Assembly (NCBI GenBank): GCA_025934395.1
Contig: JAICYC010000005.1
Span: forward strand, 1 to 64,000
Direction of reading: 5' to 3'
Source: Solirubrobacteraceae bacterium
GTDB lineage: Bacteria > Actinomycetota > Thermoleophilia > Solirubrobacterales > Solirubrobacteraceae
DNA: 64,000 bases
A program made the translations under genes and the position numbers. Below the pieces are notes generated by a model. The model had not been told where the DNA came from. It saw only the letters and a list, made by a program, of their open reading frames with translations, and did not search any database. This document shows positions 54,646 through 62,967 of the stretch, piece by piece; within the stretch, counting starts at the first letter, position 1; each line of letters begins with the position of its first letter.

Positions 54646-55245
54646 GTGCCCAGCGTCGTTTCGATCCTTGAATGCGATCCGGACCTAGCGGAGGACCTGA
54701 GCGACGAGGATCTCGCGATCGCGCGCCGCCACCTTGTGGCCGGCGTTGAGGGCTACCCACGCGGCACATGGATCGTCGGCCCGGACGATTTCGACCCGGT
54801 CGCGAACCTCGGGCTATTACTCGTCAGAGGCCTGCTCGCGCGGCAAGTCACAATCGGCGACCACACGTCCGCCGAGCTCCTCGGCCCAGGCGACGTGCTG
54901 CAACCATGGCTGCGGATCGGCCCCGATCAGTCGGTCGCCGTCGAGGTCGGTTGGGAAGTGGTCCAGGCTGTGCAGGCAGCGGTGCTCGATCGCGCGTTCT
55001 GCGCCCGAGTAAGCAGGTGGCCGGAGATCACCGCGGCCATCTCGCGACGCATCCTGCAGCGCAGCCACTGGCTGGCATTCCACCTCGCGGTCTGCCACCT
55101 GCGCCGCGTCGACGATCGGCTTCTGCTGGTGTTTTGGCACTTCGCTGACAGGTGGGGCACAGTAACCCCGGAGGGGGTGCTGCTCGACATTCCGCTGACG
55201 CACGAGTTGCTCGCCGCAGTCGTAGGTGCGCGCCGTCCCATCTGA
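54646..55245 (+). CDS. Crp/Fnr-type regulator truncated inside its DNA-binding domain
   Basis: A 199-residue protein with an effector-binding N-terminal part lacking typical cAMP-contact residues, a dimerisation helix, and the beginning of the HTH (DDRLLLVFWHFADRWGTVTPEGVLLDIPLTHELLAAVVGARRPI). It ends at a TGA exactly where relatives continue with the recognition helix. Downstream in the same frame the homologous remainder can be read (VGRLTDQGRVRSRPRSRWLLLG). As it stands the protein cannot bind DNA normally. GTG 54646 follows AAGGAG. Confidence 0.75.
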   Translation: MPSVVSILECDPDLAEDLSDEDLAIARRHLVAGVEGYPRGTWIVGPDDFDPVANLGLLLVRGLLARQVTIGDHTSAELLGPGDVLQPWLRIGPDQSVAVEVGWEVVQAVQAAVLDRAFCARVSRWPEITAAISRRILQRSHWLAFHLAVCHLRRVDDRLLLVFWHFADRWGTVTPEGVLLDIPLTHELLAAVVGARRPI

Positions 55246-55422
55246 GCCGTGAGGGTAGCGGTAGGCCGCCTCACCGATCAAGGACGAGTTCGTTCTCGAC
55301 CACGATCGAGGTGGCTGCTGCTCGGGCGACCCCCCGCGGAGCTGCGAGAACTGCATGAGCGCGCAAGCGGCGCTCGACGGCGCCCGGAACACGACAAATC
55401 TGCGGAAGCTCCAGGGGGTTGA
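55246..55422 (+). pseudogene. Untranslated remainder of the Crp-type gene
   Basis: In frame after the TGA at 55243, the sequence reads AVRVAVGRLTDQGRVRSRPRSRWLLLGRPPAELRELHE, the usual end of the HTH and C-terminus of this subfamily, until another TGA at 55420. Relative to homologues there appear to be two extra codons (ATC TGA), so a 6-base insertion may have made the stop. Confidence 0.65.
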
Positions 55423-55967
55423 TGCTCACGGGCGGGCCCCCTTTTGGTTGGCGCGCTCGCTATCACCCGATCGTTCGCTTCCAGCGAACCGCTCATCCTG
55501 GTCGCTCTCTGCCAATGTCATCTGGAGGCGAGCGCGAGCCGGTCTCGAATGGACCGCTGGATTGACCTGCGAGTGCGGCGCAGCCGCTGGCGAGCCGCCT
55601 GATCGAGGTCGTCAGCGGCGCGCGCGCATGGACTGCCTCGGCTCGCTCGATCTCGCCAGCCAGGGTGCGTCATCTGGCGCGCCTGCGAGCGACGCCAACG
55701 TCCGCCTGATCGGACCGTCCGGCTCTGGCTGTGAGCCGCCTGCCGGCGATTTGTCATCGGTCAAACTATCCACCGTCGTCGCCGCACCCCTAGGCTAATG
55801 CTGGCTACACTCCTCTAGCGGCGTCTCAACCCCGGGCGCCGGACTGCAACGCAGGCCCAAGAATGATTGGCCTGCAAACGATCCGCCCTCAGCAGCGTGG
55901 GTTGGAGCATCGGTCGACCTGAACATTTGGTTGACGATGAAGCTAACTCAACGCTAAGGAGAATCAG
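55423..55967. other. Spacer without recognisable gene
   Basis: About 545 bases. Frames are open on both strands but look like chance openings in GC-rich DNA. TTGACG at 55931 could be a -35 for the following sigma-factor gene, though a matching -10 is not clear. Confidence 0.45.
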
Positions 55968-56705
55968 GTGGAGGCTTGCGTCGACTCTCTCGAGGAGCGA
56001 CCGGCCGATGGGGGTGCAGGGATCTTCCCATCGAACGATGGGCTGGGCGGCGCATCGCCGAGATCGGCCTTGCCGCCCGCACCGCCGCGACCGAGCCAGC
56101 GAGCGGTGCCTGAGCGGCCGCTGGATGGCGAGTCCCAGGCGTGGTGGGATCGCCTGCACGGCTCGGAGCCGGTGCGGGACCGCGCACTCGCCGAGCTCCA
56201 CGAGCGCCTGCGGCGCGAGGCGTGGTTCCATGTCCGGCTGCGCACCAGAGGGATCTCGGACTTCCCTGCCAGCGATCTGGAGGATCTCGCCGTAATGGCC
56301 GCCAACGATGCGCTCCTCGCGATACTGCGCAAGCTCGAGGGCTACCGGGGCGAAAGTCAGTTCTGGACGTGGGCGCGAAGATTCGCCCAGCTGGAGGCAC
56401 CGGTCAGCATCCGCCGGCGCATGGGACGCGATCACCTCGCGGATGACCCCGAGCGCGCGTTCGCCGTGGCCGACGACGGATGCTCGCCGCAGGAGCGCGC
56501 CGAGGTTCAGGAGTTGCTGCGGAGCGTCAGCGCCGTGATCGTCGACCAGCTAACAGCCCGCCAGCGAACCGTTCTGGTCGCAAGCGCGATCAACGGCGAG
56601 TCCGCCGCGGCGCTCGCGATCGAGCTCGACACCACTCCCGGAGCGATCTACAAGGCGCTGCATGACGCCCGCAGAAAGCTGACCGCGCAACTCGCGCTGC
56701 ACTGA
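55968..56705 (+). CDS. Sigma-70 family sigma factor (orphan paralogue)
   Basis: A 245-residue sigma factor clearly related to the one at 45991: region 2 DLEDLAVMAANDALLAILRKLEGYRGESQFWTWARRFAQLEAPVSIRRR, region 4 LTARQRTVLVASAINGESAAALAIELDTTPGAIYKALHDARRKL. The first 55 residues are a Pro/Ala-rich extension. It starts at GTG 55968, which follows TAAGGAG. Unlike its paralogue it has no anti-sigma gene next to it; a sugar porter gene follows 97 bases later. Confidence 0.88.
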   Translation: MEACVDSLEERPADGGAGIFPSNDGLGGASPRSALPPAPPRPSQRAVPERPLDGESQAWWDRLHGSEPVRDRALAELHERLRREAWFHVRLRTRGISDFPASDLEDLAVMAANDALLAILRKLEGYRGESQFWTWARRFAQLEAPVSIRRRMGRDHLADDPERAFAVADDGCSPQERAEVQELLRSVSAVIVDQLTARQRTVLVASAINGESAAALAIELDTTPGAIYKALHDARRKLTAQLALH

Positions 56706-56802
56706 GCGTCCCCGGGGGAACCCGAAGGCGCCTTGAGGGGATCCCCGTCGCATCCTCGACCGGGCGAGGTAAGAACGGACCCGGCAAAGACGCTAGGGCG
56801 AC

Positions 56803-58263
56803 ATGGGTAGCTCCTCCGGCGGCGGGTTGATTCATAAGGCGCGCGGCGAAGCGAAGCCGTTCCTGTTTGTGCTTGCGGCAGTCGCTGCACTGGGCGGCTT
56901 CCTCTTCGGATACGACACCGGGGTGATCTCGGGGGCGCTGCTGTTCATCAAGCCCGCGTTTCACGCGACGACGTTGCAGCAGCAGTCGATCATCGGTTCG
57001 TTGCTGGTCGGCGCGGTGGTCGGCGCGGCGGCGTCGGGCTATCTCGCGGAGGCGATGAGCAGGAAGTGGACGAAGGTGCTCTCGGGCTGCATCTATGTCG
57101 CTGCGGCGCTGTGGAGTGCCTTCGCCTCGGGTGCGACCGAGCTGATCGCCGCGCGCTTTGTGCTTGGGCTCGCGGTCGGGACTGCGTCGTTTGTGGCACC
57201 GATGTACATCGCGGAGGTTGCGCCCCGGCAGATCCGCGGAGGGCTGGTGTCGTTCAACCAGATGATGGTGGTGATCGGGATCCTGATCGCGTACATCATC
57301 GACTTCCTGTTCAAGGGAGTCGCCGACAACTGGCGATGGATGCTCGGCTTGGGCGCGGTTCCCGGCGTGGCGTTGGCCGTCGGGATGATCCTGATGCCGC
57401 ACAGCCCACGCTGGCTGATGGAGCGGGGGCGTGACGACGAGGCGCGAGCGGTGCTCGAACGAGTCCACCGCCGCGCCAAGGGCATCGACAGCGAGATGGA
57501 GGATATCCGGCACGTGGTGGCCGAGGAGGGAGGTGTGCGCGACATCGTCCGCGCGGCCGTTCGCCCGATGCTGATCGTCGGAATGGCGCTCGCGATCTTC
57601 CAGCAGATCGTGGGTATCAACACGGTCATCTACTACGCCCCGACGATCCTGCGCTTCACCGGCAGCAGCGTCTCGAGCGCGATCACCCAGACCGTCTTCA
57701 TCGGCCTGACGAACGTCGTCTTCACCGCCGTCGCGGTGCTCCTGCTCGACCGCTTCGGACGGCGGGCCTTCCTGCTCCTCGGCACGGTCGGGCTGATCGT
57801 CTCGTTGCTGGTGCTCGGAGTGTTCTTCGCCTCGGCCGGTGTGCGTCACGCTGCTCCCGACCTGGCGCTGTTCGCGCTGATCCTCTACATCGCGAGCTTC
57901 GCCATCGGACTGGGGCCGGTCTTCTGGCTGATGATCTCCGAGATCTTCCCGTTGCATCTGCGAAGCCCCGCGATGGCGCTCTGCACCATCACAAACTGGG
58001 CGTTCAACTTCCTCGTCTCCTTCACGTTCCTCTCCTTGGTGAGCGCACTGGGGAGGAGTGGGACGTTCTTGCTCTACGCCGCCGTCGGCCTACTCGCGCT
58101 GGTGTTCTTCGCCACGCGCGTCCCGGAGACGAATGGACGCAGCCTCGAGGAGATCGAGCAGCAACTCCAACACAAGCGCCGCGGCAAGGCCCTTGGTCGA
58201 GACGACTCTCCGGCCGTGGCAGCAGCAATCGCTCACTACGTGACGGGGGCGAGTGGCGAGTGA
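56803..58263 (+). CDS. MFS sugar porter
   Basis: A 486-residue, 12-helix sugar transporter of the major facilitator superfamily: GGFLFGYDTGVISGALLFI, the GRR-like loop (AEAMSRKW), PMYIAEVAPRQIRGGLVSFNQ, the PESPRWL-type loop (MPHSPRWLMERGR), QQIVGINTVIYYAPTI, and VPETNGRSLEEIEQQL at the end. Probably proton symport of glucose, xylose or similar. The ATG at 56803 is the only start before helix 1. It overlaps the epimerase gene by 4 bases, so uptake and first metabolism are coupled. Confidence 0.94.
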   Translation: MGSSSGGGLIHKARGEAKPFLFVLAAVAALGGFLFGYDTGVISGALLFIKPAFHATTLQQQSIIGSLLVGAVVGAAASGYLAEAMSRKWTKVLSGCIYVAAALWSAFASGATELIAARFVLGLAVGTASFVAPMYIAEVAPRQIRGGLVSFNQMMVVIGILIAYIIDFLFKGVADNWRWMLGLGAVPGVALAVGMILMPHSPRWLMERGRDDEARAVLERVHRRAKGIDSEMEDIRHVVAEEGGVRDIVRAAVRPMLIVGMALAIFQQIVGINTVIYYAPTILRFTGSSVSSAITQTVFIGLTNVVFTAVAVLLLDRFGRRAFLLLGTVGLIVSLLVLGVFFASAGVRHAAPDLALFALILYIASFAIGLGPVFWLMISEIFPLHLRSPAMALCTITNWAFNFLVSFTFLSLVSALGRSGTFLLYAAVGLLALVFFATRVPETNGRSLEEIEQQLQHKRRGKALGRDDSPAVAAAIAHYVTGASGE

Positions 58264-59207
58264 GCTCTGGCTTGTTGCGGACCCGTGGAGGCGAGCTGAG
58301 CGCGACGGCTCCTTCTGGACGCCAGGTCGAGATCGCTTTGGGCGAGCTGCGCGCCTGGGTGGTGGAGGTTGGCGGCGGGCTGCGCGCATACTGCGTCGGT
58401 GGGCGCGAGGTGCTTGACGGCTACGCCGCCGAGGAGATCTGCAGCTCCGCTCGAGGCCAGTGCCTCCTCCCGTGGCCGAACCGCATCCGCGACGGCACCT
58501 ACGAGTTCGCGGGTGTACGCCAGCAGCTCCCCTTGACCGAGCCAGAGCGGCGAAACGCGATCCACGGTCTCACCCGCTGGGCAAACTGGATTGTCGCGGA
58601 GCAGGCACTTGACCGCGTCACGATGGAGTACCTGCTTCACCCGCAGCCTGGTTACCCCCACGCGCTGGCACTTGCGGTCGAGTATTGCCTTGACGCCGAC
58701 GGCCTCACGGTTTCAACGACGGCGACGAACCTCGGCGCGAACGCGTGTCCGTACGGCGCGGGCGCGCATCCCTATCTGACGGTCGGTACGCCGACCGTCG
58801 ACAGCGTCGTCCTGCAAGCGCCGGGCAGCACGCGCCTCCGAAGCGACGAGCGGGGGATCCCGACGGGCTTCGAGCCGGTGGACGGAAGCGAGTATGACTT
58901 CAGGCGGCCGCGGCTGATCGGTAGCACGAAGCTCGACACGGCCTTCACCGACCTGCAGCGTGACGATGACGGTCGGGCGCGCGTGCATGTTGCCTCCCCG
59001 GACGGCGAGGCGGCAACGCTCTGGCTCGACGAACGCTACCGGTATCTGATGCTCTTCACCGGCGATCCGCTCCCGGATGTGAACCGCCGCAGCCTCGGTA
59101 TCGAGCCGATGACCTGCGCACCCAACGCGTTTGGAAGTGGCGAGGGGCTCATCATCCTCGAGCCGGGCGAGTCCTTCACGGCCCACTGGGGGATCGAACC
59201 CTCGTGA
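58260..59207 (+). CDS. Aldose 1-epimerase family protein
   Basis: A 315-residue galactose-mutarotase-like beta-sandwich enzyme: LPWPNRIRDGTYEFAGVRQQLPLTEPERRNAIHGLTRW (substrate His in NAIHG), CPYGAGAHPYLTV (second His) and the Glu region near FGSGEGLIILEPGES. It interconverts alpha and beta anomers of aldoses, supplying the form needed by the dehydrogenase downstream. The GTG at 58260 overlaps the porter stop (GTGA), and its own stop overlaps the next GTG. Confidence 0.92.
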   Translation: MSSGLLRTRGGELSATAPSGRQVEIALGELRAWVVEVGGGLRAYCVGGREVLDGYAAEEICSSARGQCLLPWPNRIRDGTYEFAGVRQQLPLTEPERRNAIHGLTRWANWIVAEQALDRVTMEYLLHPQPGYPHALALAVEYCLDADGLTVSTTATNLGANACPYGAGAHPYLTVGTPTVDSVVLQAPGSTRLRSDERGIPTGFEPVDGSEYDFRRPRLIGSTKLDTAFTDLQRDDDGRARVHVASPDGEAATLWLDERYRYLMLFTGDPLPDVNRRSLGIEPMTCAPNAFGSGEGLIILEPGESFTAHWGIEPS

Positions 59208-59992
59208 GCTCTGCAAGCACAGGGTCGTGCGAGCTCGAGGGCAAGGTCGCGCTCGTTACCGGCGCCGGCAGCGGGATCGGCTACGCGATCGCGGAGTGCT
59301 TCGCCCACGAGGGCGCTGCGGTCGCGATCGACTTCCTCGGTCACGGCGAGGACGCGCAGGCGCTCGCGCGCGACCTGAACGCCGCGGGCGCGAAGGCCGT
59401 CGCGCTTGAAGCGGACGTCGCCGATGCAGCTGCGGTCGAGGCGCTGGTCGCGCAGATCGTCGAGCGGTTCGGCCGGCTGGATGTGCTCGTCAACAACGCC
59501 GGGATCGAGAAGTCGCAACCTTTGCTTGAGATCGACGAGGCCAGCTGGGACCGCACGCTGGCGGTCGACCTCAAGGGGCCGTTCCTCTGCCTGCAGGCCG
59601 CGGCACGCCGGATGAAGGAGAGCGGCGGCGGCTCGATCGTGAACATCTCCTCGATCCACGAGGACTTCCCGTTCCCGAGCTACGCGCCCTACGCGGCAGC
59701 GAAGGGCGGGCTGCGCATGCTGATGCGAAACGCCGCGCTCGTGCTCGCGCCGCTCGGGATCCGGGTCAACAACATCGCGCCCGGCGCGATCGCGACGCCG
59801 ATCAACGCGGCCACCCTTTCAGATCCAGCGAAGGTTCAGCGGCTCAAGGAAATCGTCCCGCTGCAGCGGATGGGAAAGCCCGAGGAGGTAGCCGAGGTGG
59901 CGCTCTTTCTCGCATCTGACCGCTCGTCGTACGTGACCGGCTCGACCTACTTCGTTGACGGCGGGATCGTCCGACACGCGGAGGCGCTCTGA
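59204..59992 (+). CDS. SDR-family oxidoreductase (glucose-1-dehydrogenase-like)
   Basis: A 262-residue classical short-chain dehydrogenase: TGAGSGIGYAIAE (cofactor), NNAGIEKSQ, catalytic Ser in NISSIHEDFPFPSYAPYAAAKGGLRML with the YxxxK motif, and RVNNIAPGAIATPI. The IHE after the catalytic Ser and the context after a mutarotase and sugar porter point to glucose 1-dehydrogenase activity (beta-D-glucose to gluconolactone). Starts at GTG 59204, overlapping the previous stop. Confidence 0.9.
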   Translation: MSSASTGSCELEGKVALVTGAGSGIGYAIAECFAHEGAAVAIDFLGHGEDAQALARDLNAAGAKAVALEADVADAAAVEALVAQIVERFGRLDVLVNNAGIEKSQPLLEIDEASWDRTLAVDLKGPFLCLQAAARRMKESGGGSIVNISSIHEDFPFPSYAPYAAAKGGLRMLMRNAALVLAPLGIRVNNIAPGAIATPINAATLSDPAKVQRLKEIVPLQRMGKPEEVAEVALFLASDRSSYVTGSTYFVDGGIVRHAEAL

Positions 59993-60235
59993 CTTGCTGC
60001 TGGCGGCGAGCCCTCAGCGTCTCGACGTCCCACCGGCACGAGGAGAACTCGACTAGCGCCCATGCTGGGAGCCAACGAGACAGCTGCGTGTCGCCGTTGT
60101 GCCCAGGGAAAGCTTGAGCGCCGCGGCGTCCACCCGTAAGAACAACGTCCCAAGCGACGCTGGAGGAGTACCAGACAGTCCCGCCGCGATCTCAGCGGCC
60201 ATCTCTGTCACCGCCATCTATCCCGGAGGTCCAAG

Positions 60236-60478
60236 ATGTCCACAAACCTTACCCGCGACCCGCCGGCGCTCCGATACGGCCTCGAGCCGTTCGGCTCTAA
60301 TCGCTTCGAGCATTTCATGCAGTCCGTCGCGGCTGAGCTGACTCGTCACGGCAAGAACATGACTCAACCGTGTTCAACGGCCGCCACTCCTGCCGCTGAC
60401 GTCGGGATGATGGACCGCCGCCGGCCGCGTGCGGGCGCACGCCATCACGGTGCAGAACAAACGACCCACCGATCCTGA
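60236..60478 (+). CDS. Hypothetical small protein
   Basis: An 80-residue protein from ATG 60236, with a strong ribosome site (GGAGGT) 5 bases upstream: MSTNLTRDPPALRYGLEPFG, then HFMQSVAAELTRHGKNM and an Arg/His-rich tail. The first half looks protein-like, the tail less so, and it may be a truncated gene. No family recognised. It ends 11 bases before the ferritin-like gene. Confidence 0.45.
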   Translation: MSTNLTRDPPALRYGLEPFGSNRFEHFMQSVAAELTRHGKNMTQPCSTAATPAADVGMMDRRRPRAGARHHGAEQTTHRS

Positions 60479-60489
60479 TCGAAGCGGCC

Positions 60490-61014
60490 ATGAGCGCACA
60501 CACAGCGACCACCGGGGTCCTCGCCGAGTCGGATAGCACCAAGCGCCAGGAGATCCTCGAGATGCTGGCCAAGGCCTACTGGATGGAGATCGAGACCGTG
60601 ATGAGCTATATCGCCAACTCGGTCAACCCTGACGGCGTCCGTGCGCAGCAGATCATCGAGTCGCTCGAGCAGGACGTCTCTGAGGAGCTCGGCCACGCCA
60701 AGCAGTTCGCCAACCGGATCAAGGAGCTCTACGGCGTCGTGCCCGGTTCGATGGAGTTCAACGCCGAGCAGACCTACCTCCAGCCGCCCGAACACCAGAC
60801 CGACATCGTGCACGTGATCAGAGGCGTGATCGAAGCCGAGACCGGCGCGATCGAGCACTACAACCGCATCATCGAAACGACGGACGGCCTGGACTGGGTC
60901 ACCCAGGACATGGTGATCGCGATCCTCCGCGATGAGGAGCGCCACCGCCGCCTGTTCGAGGGCTACCTGCGCGAGTATGAAACGGACCGCTCCGGGAACG
61001 CACGTCCCGCGTAG
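60490..61014 (+). CDS. Ferritin-like / bacterioferritin-type di-iron protein
   Basis: A 174-residue four-helix bundle: EILEMLAKAYWMEIETVMSYIANSVNPDG, LEQDVSEELGHAKQFANRIKELYG, VIRGVIEAETGAIEHYNRIIE and ILRDEERHRRLFEGYL. The Glu, E..xxH, Glu, ExxRH ligands of a ferritin-like di-iron site are present, and the insert MEFNAEQTYLQPPEHQTD is typical of bacterioferritin-related proteins. It probably stores or oxidises iron, protecting against peroxide. ATG 60490. Confidence 0.85.
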   Translation: MSAHTATTGVLAESDSTKRQEILEMLAKAYWMEIETVMSYIANSVNPDGVRAQQIIESLEQDVSEELGHAKQFANRIKELYGVVPGSMEFNAEQTYLQPPEHQTDIVHVIRGVIEAETGAIEHYNRIIETTDGLDWVTQDMVIAILRDEERHRRLFEGYLREYETDRSGNARPA

Positions 61015-61232
61015 AGCGAGCATTGCCCGGAAGCACGTGGCAGCCGGCGCTGTGATGGATCGTCCCGCCATCAAGCTCGCGCGCAGCCCTGGCCCGCGCG
61101 ATGATCGCGACTAGGTCACGGCTTGGTCGCCGGCGGTAAGACCTGCCCGTGGGTAGACGCTAGGTGTATATGGACTTCAACCCGGTCGAGCCCGGCTGAT
61201 GAGCGGTGTCTACGTGACCCGAGGGGAGCGCC

Positions 61233-62801
61233 ATGAGCAAGCAGACCTTCATCATCGTCGGTGCGAGCCTCGCCGGCGCCAAGGCGGCGGAGGCGCTGCG
61301 CGAGCACGGCTTTGAGGGGCGTGTCGTGCTGGTCGGCTCAGAGCCCCAGCGACCTTACCTGCGCCCGCCGCTGTCGAAGGAGTACCTGCGCGGCGACGTT
61401 GGCCTCGAGAAGGTCTACGTCTACGAGGAGCCCTTCTATGAGGCCCATGCGATCGAGCTGCGCACCTCAACGACCGTCGAGCGCGTCGAGCCGAATTCCT
61501 CTGAGGTCGTGTGCGCCGGCGGCGAGCGGCTGCGCTATGACCGGCTGCTGTTGAGCACGGGCGCTCAGCCCCGTCGGCTCTCGATTCCCGGAGCAGGGCT
61601 CGGGGAGATCTACTATCTGCGCAGTCTCGCCGATTCCGAGCGGCTACGCGAGCGCCTAAGCCGCGGTGGAAGGCTGGTGGTGGTCGGCGCGGGCTGGATC
61701 GGCTGCGAGGTGGCTGCGTCAGCCCGCCAGATGGGGCTTGAGGTCACGGTGATCGATCCTGCCTCGGTGCCGCTTGAGCTTGTGCTCGGGGTTGAGATCG
61801 GCGCGATCTACCGCGAGATCCACGCAGACCACGGCGTCCAGGTGCTGCTCGGAACCGGCGTGGAGAGCTTCGAGGGCGTCGGCACGGTCGAGCGGGTACG
61901 CGTCTCGGACGGGCGCGCCATTGAGTGCGACTTCGTCGTCGTGGGCGTGGGCGCCACGCCCAGTACCCAGCTTGCCGCCGGCAGCGGGATCGTGGTCAAG
62001 GACGGCATCGTCACCGACGAATTCCTCCAGACCGCCGTGGATGGCGTGTTCGCGGCCGGCGACGTCGCCAATGCCCGCCACCCGCTGTTCGGGCAGCTCC
62101 GCGTCGAGCACTACGCCAACGCGTTGAACCAGGGGCCGGCGGCGGCGCGCAACATGCTCGGCGGTGCCGATGCCAGCGACCGTGTGCTCGATCACCCAAT
62201 CGCCTATGACCGCATCCCCTACTTCTACTCCGACCAGTACGACGTCGGCATGGAGTACTCGGGCCATGCCACCGGCTGGGAGGAGGTGGTGTCCCGCGGC
62301 GACGTGGAGGGGCGTGCGTTCATCGCCTTCTGGCTGCGCGACCAGCGGATCCTGGCCGCGATGAACGTCAACGTGTGGGACGTGACCGATCAGATCCAGG
62401 CGCTGATCCGCTCGCGCCTGCGCGTCGATCGCGACCGCCTCGCCGACCCTGACACGCCGCTGACCGAGCTCGCCCCGGAGCCTTGCACGCGCGATGCTGA
62501 GAGTGTCGCGGCGAGCTTGGAGTCAAAGCCCGTTCCAGGCAAGGTGGCCAAGCAGCCCCCCGTTCCGTGGCCCCGGCCCCACAGCCGACTGGAGGTCGAG
62601 GTCGAGGATGTCGTGAGGGCCCTGCGCGGACACCAAGTGCTCAGTCACGCAGGGCTCGTGGATGCCTGCGGAGCGGCTCACTGGGCAGATCGCAGCTTTA
62701 CGCAAGCGCTCGGCGAGGCGGTTTCCACCGGAAGGGTCAGACGCCTCGGTGATGACCTTTACGAGATCGCCGAGCCGTCGTCTCCGGCGAGAACGGCATG
62801 A
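61233..62801 (+). CDS. Ferredoxin-reductase-type FAD/NAD(P) oxidoreductase with extra C-terminal domain
   Basis: A 522-residue protein. Residues 1-410 match pyridine-nucleotide-disulfide/rubredoxin or ferredoxin reductases: FAD motif IIVGASLAGAKAAEALREHGF with RPYLRPPLSKEYL, NAD motif VVVGAGWIGCEVAASARQMGLEVTVID and TAVDGVFAAGDVANARH, then VWDVTDQIQALIRSR. After residue 430 comes an extra 90-residue region ending in a small helical/winged-helix-like unit (EVEDVVRALRGHQVLSHAGLVDACGAAHWADRSFTQALGEAVSTGRVRRLGDDLYEI). ATG 61233 follows GAGGGGAG. Part of its 3' region is duplicated at 49539. Confidence 0.9.
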   Translation: MSKQTFIIVGASLAGAKAAEALREHGFEGRVVLVGSEPQRPYLRPPLSKEYLRGDVGLEKVYVYEEPFYEAHAIELRTSTTVERVEPNSSEVVCAGGERLRYDRLLLSTGAQPRRLSIPGAGLGEIYYLRSLADSERLRERLSRGGRLVVVGAGWIGCEVAASARQMGLEVTVIDPASVPLELVLGVEIGAIYREIHADHGVQVLLGTGVESFEGVGTVERVRVSDGRAIECDFVVVGVGATPSTQLAAGSGIVVKDGIVTDEFLQTAVDGVFAAGDVANARHPLFGQLRVEHYANALNQGPAAARNMLGGADASDRVLDHPIAYDRIPYFYSDQYDVGMEYSGHATGWEEVVSRGDVEGRAFIAFWLRDQRILAAMNVNVWDVTDQIQALIRSRLRVDRDRLADPDTPLTELAPEPCTRDAESVAASLESKPVPGKVAKQPPVPWPRPHSRLEVEVEDVVRALRGHQVLSHAGLVDACGAAHWADRSFTQALGEAVSTGRVRRLGDDLYEIAEPSSPARTA

Positions 62802-62967
62802 GAGCGCGCGCGAGAGCTCCCATCGTGGGACGGAGAGCCACGGCAGACGGGGGGCCAAGTAGAGCGCAGCAGGCAGTCGGTGACCGGCGGGCGGGCGATC
62901 GAGGCAGTGCGAGAGCAGCTTCGGCGCGCCCGCCGAGCGACACGCGAGGCGCGAAGGGAGCACTCCT

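Noticed and set aside
56590-57957. Minus-strand 455-codon open frame
   Set aside because: It lies antisense to the sugar porter, rich in Asp/Arg/His without domain.
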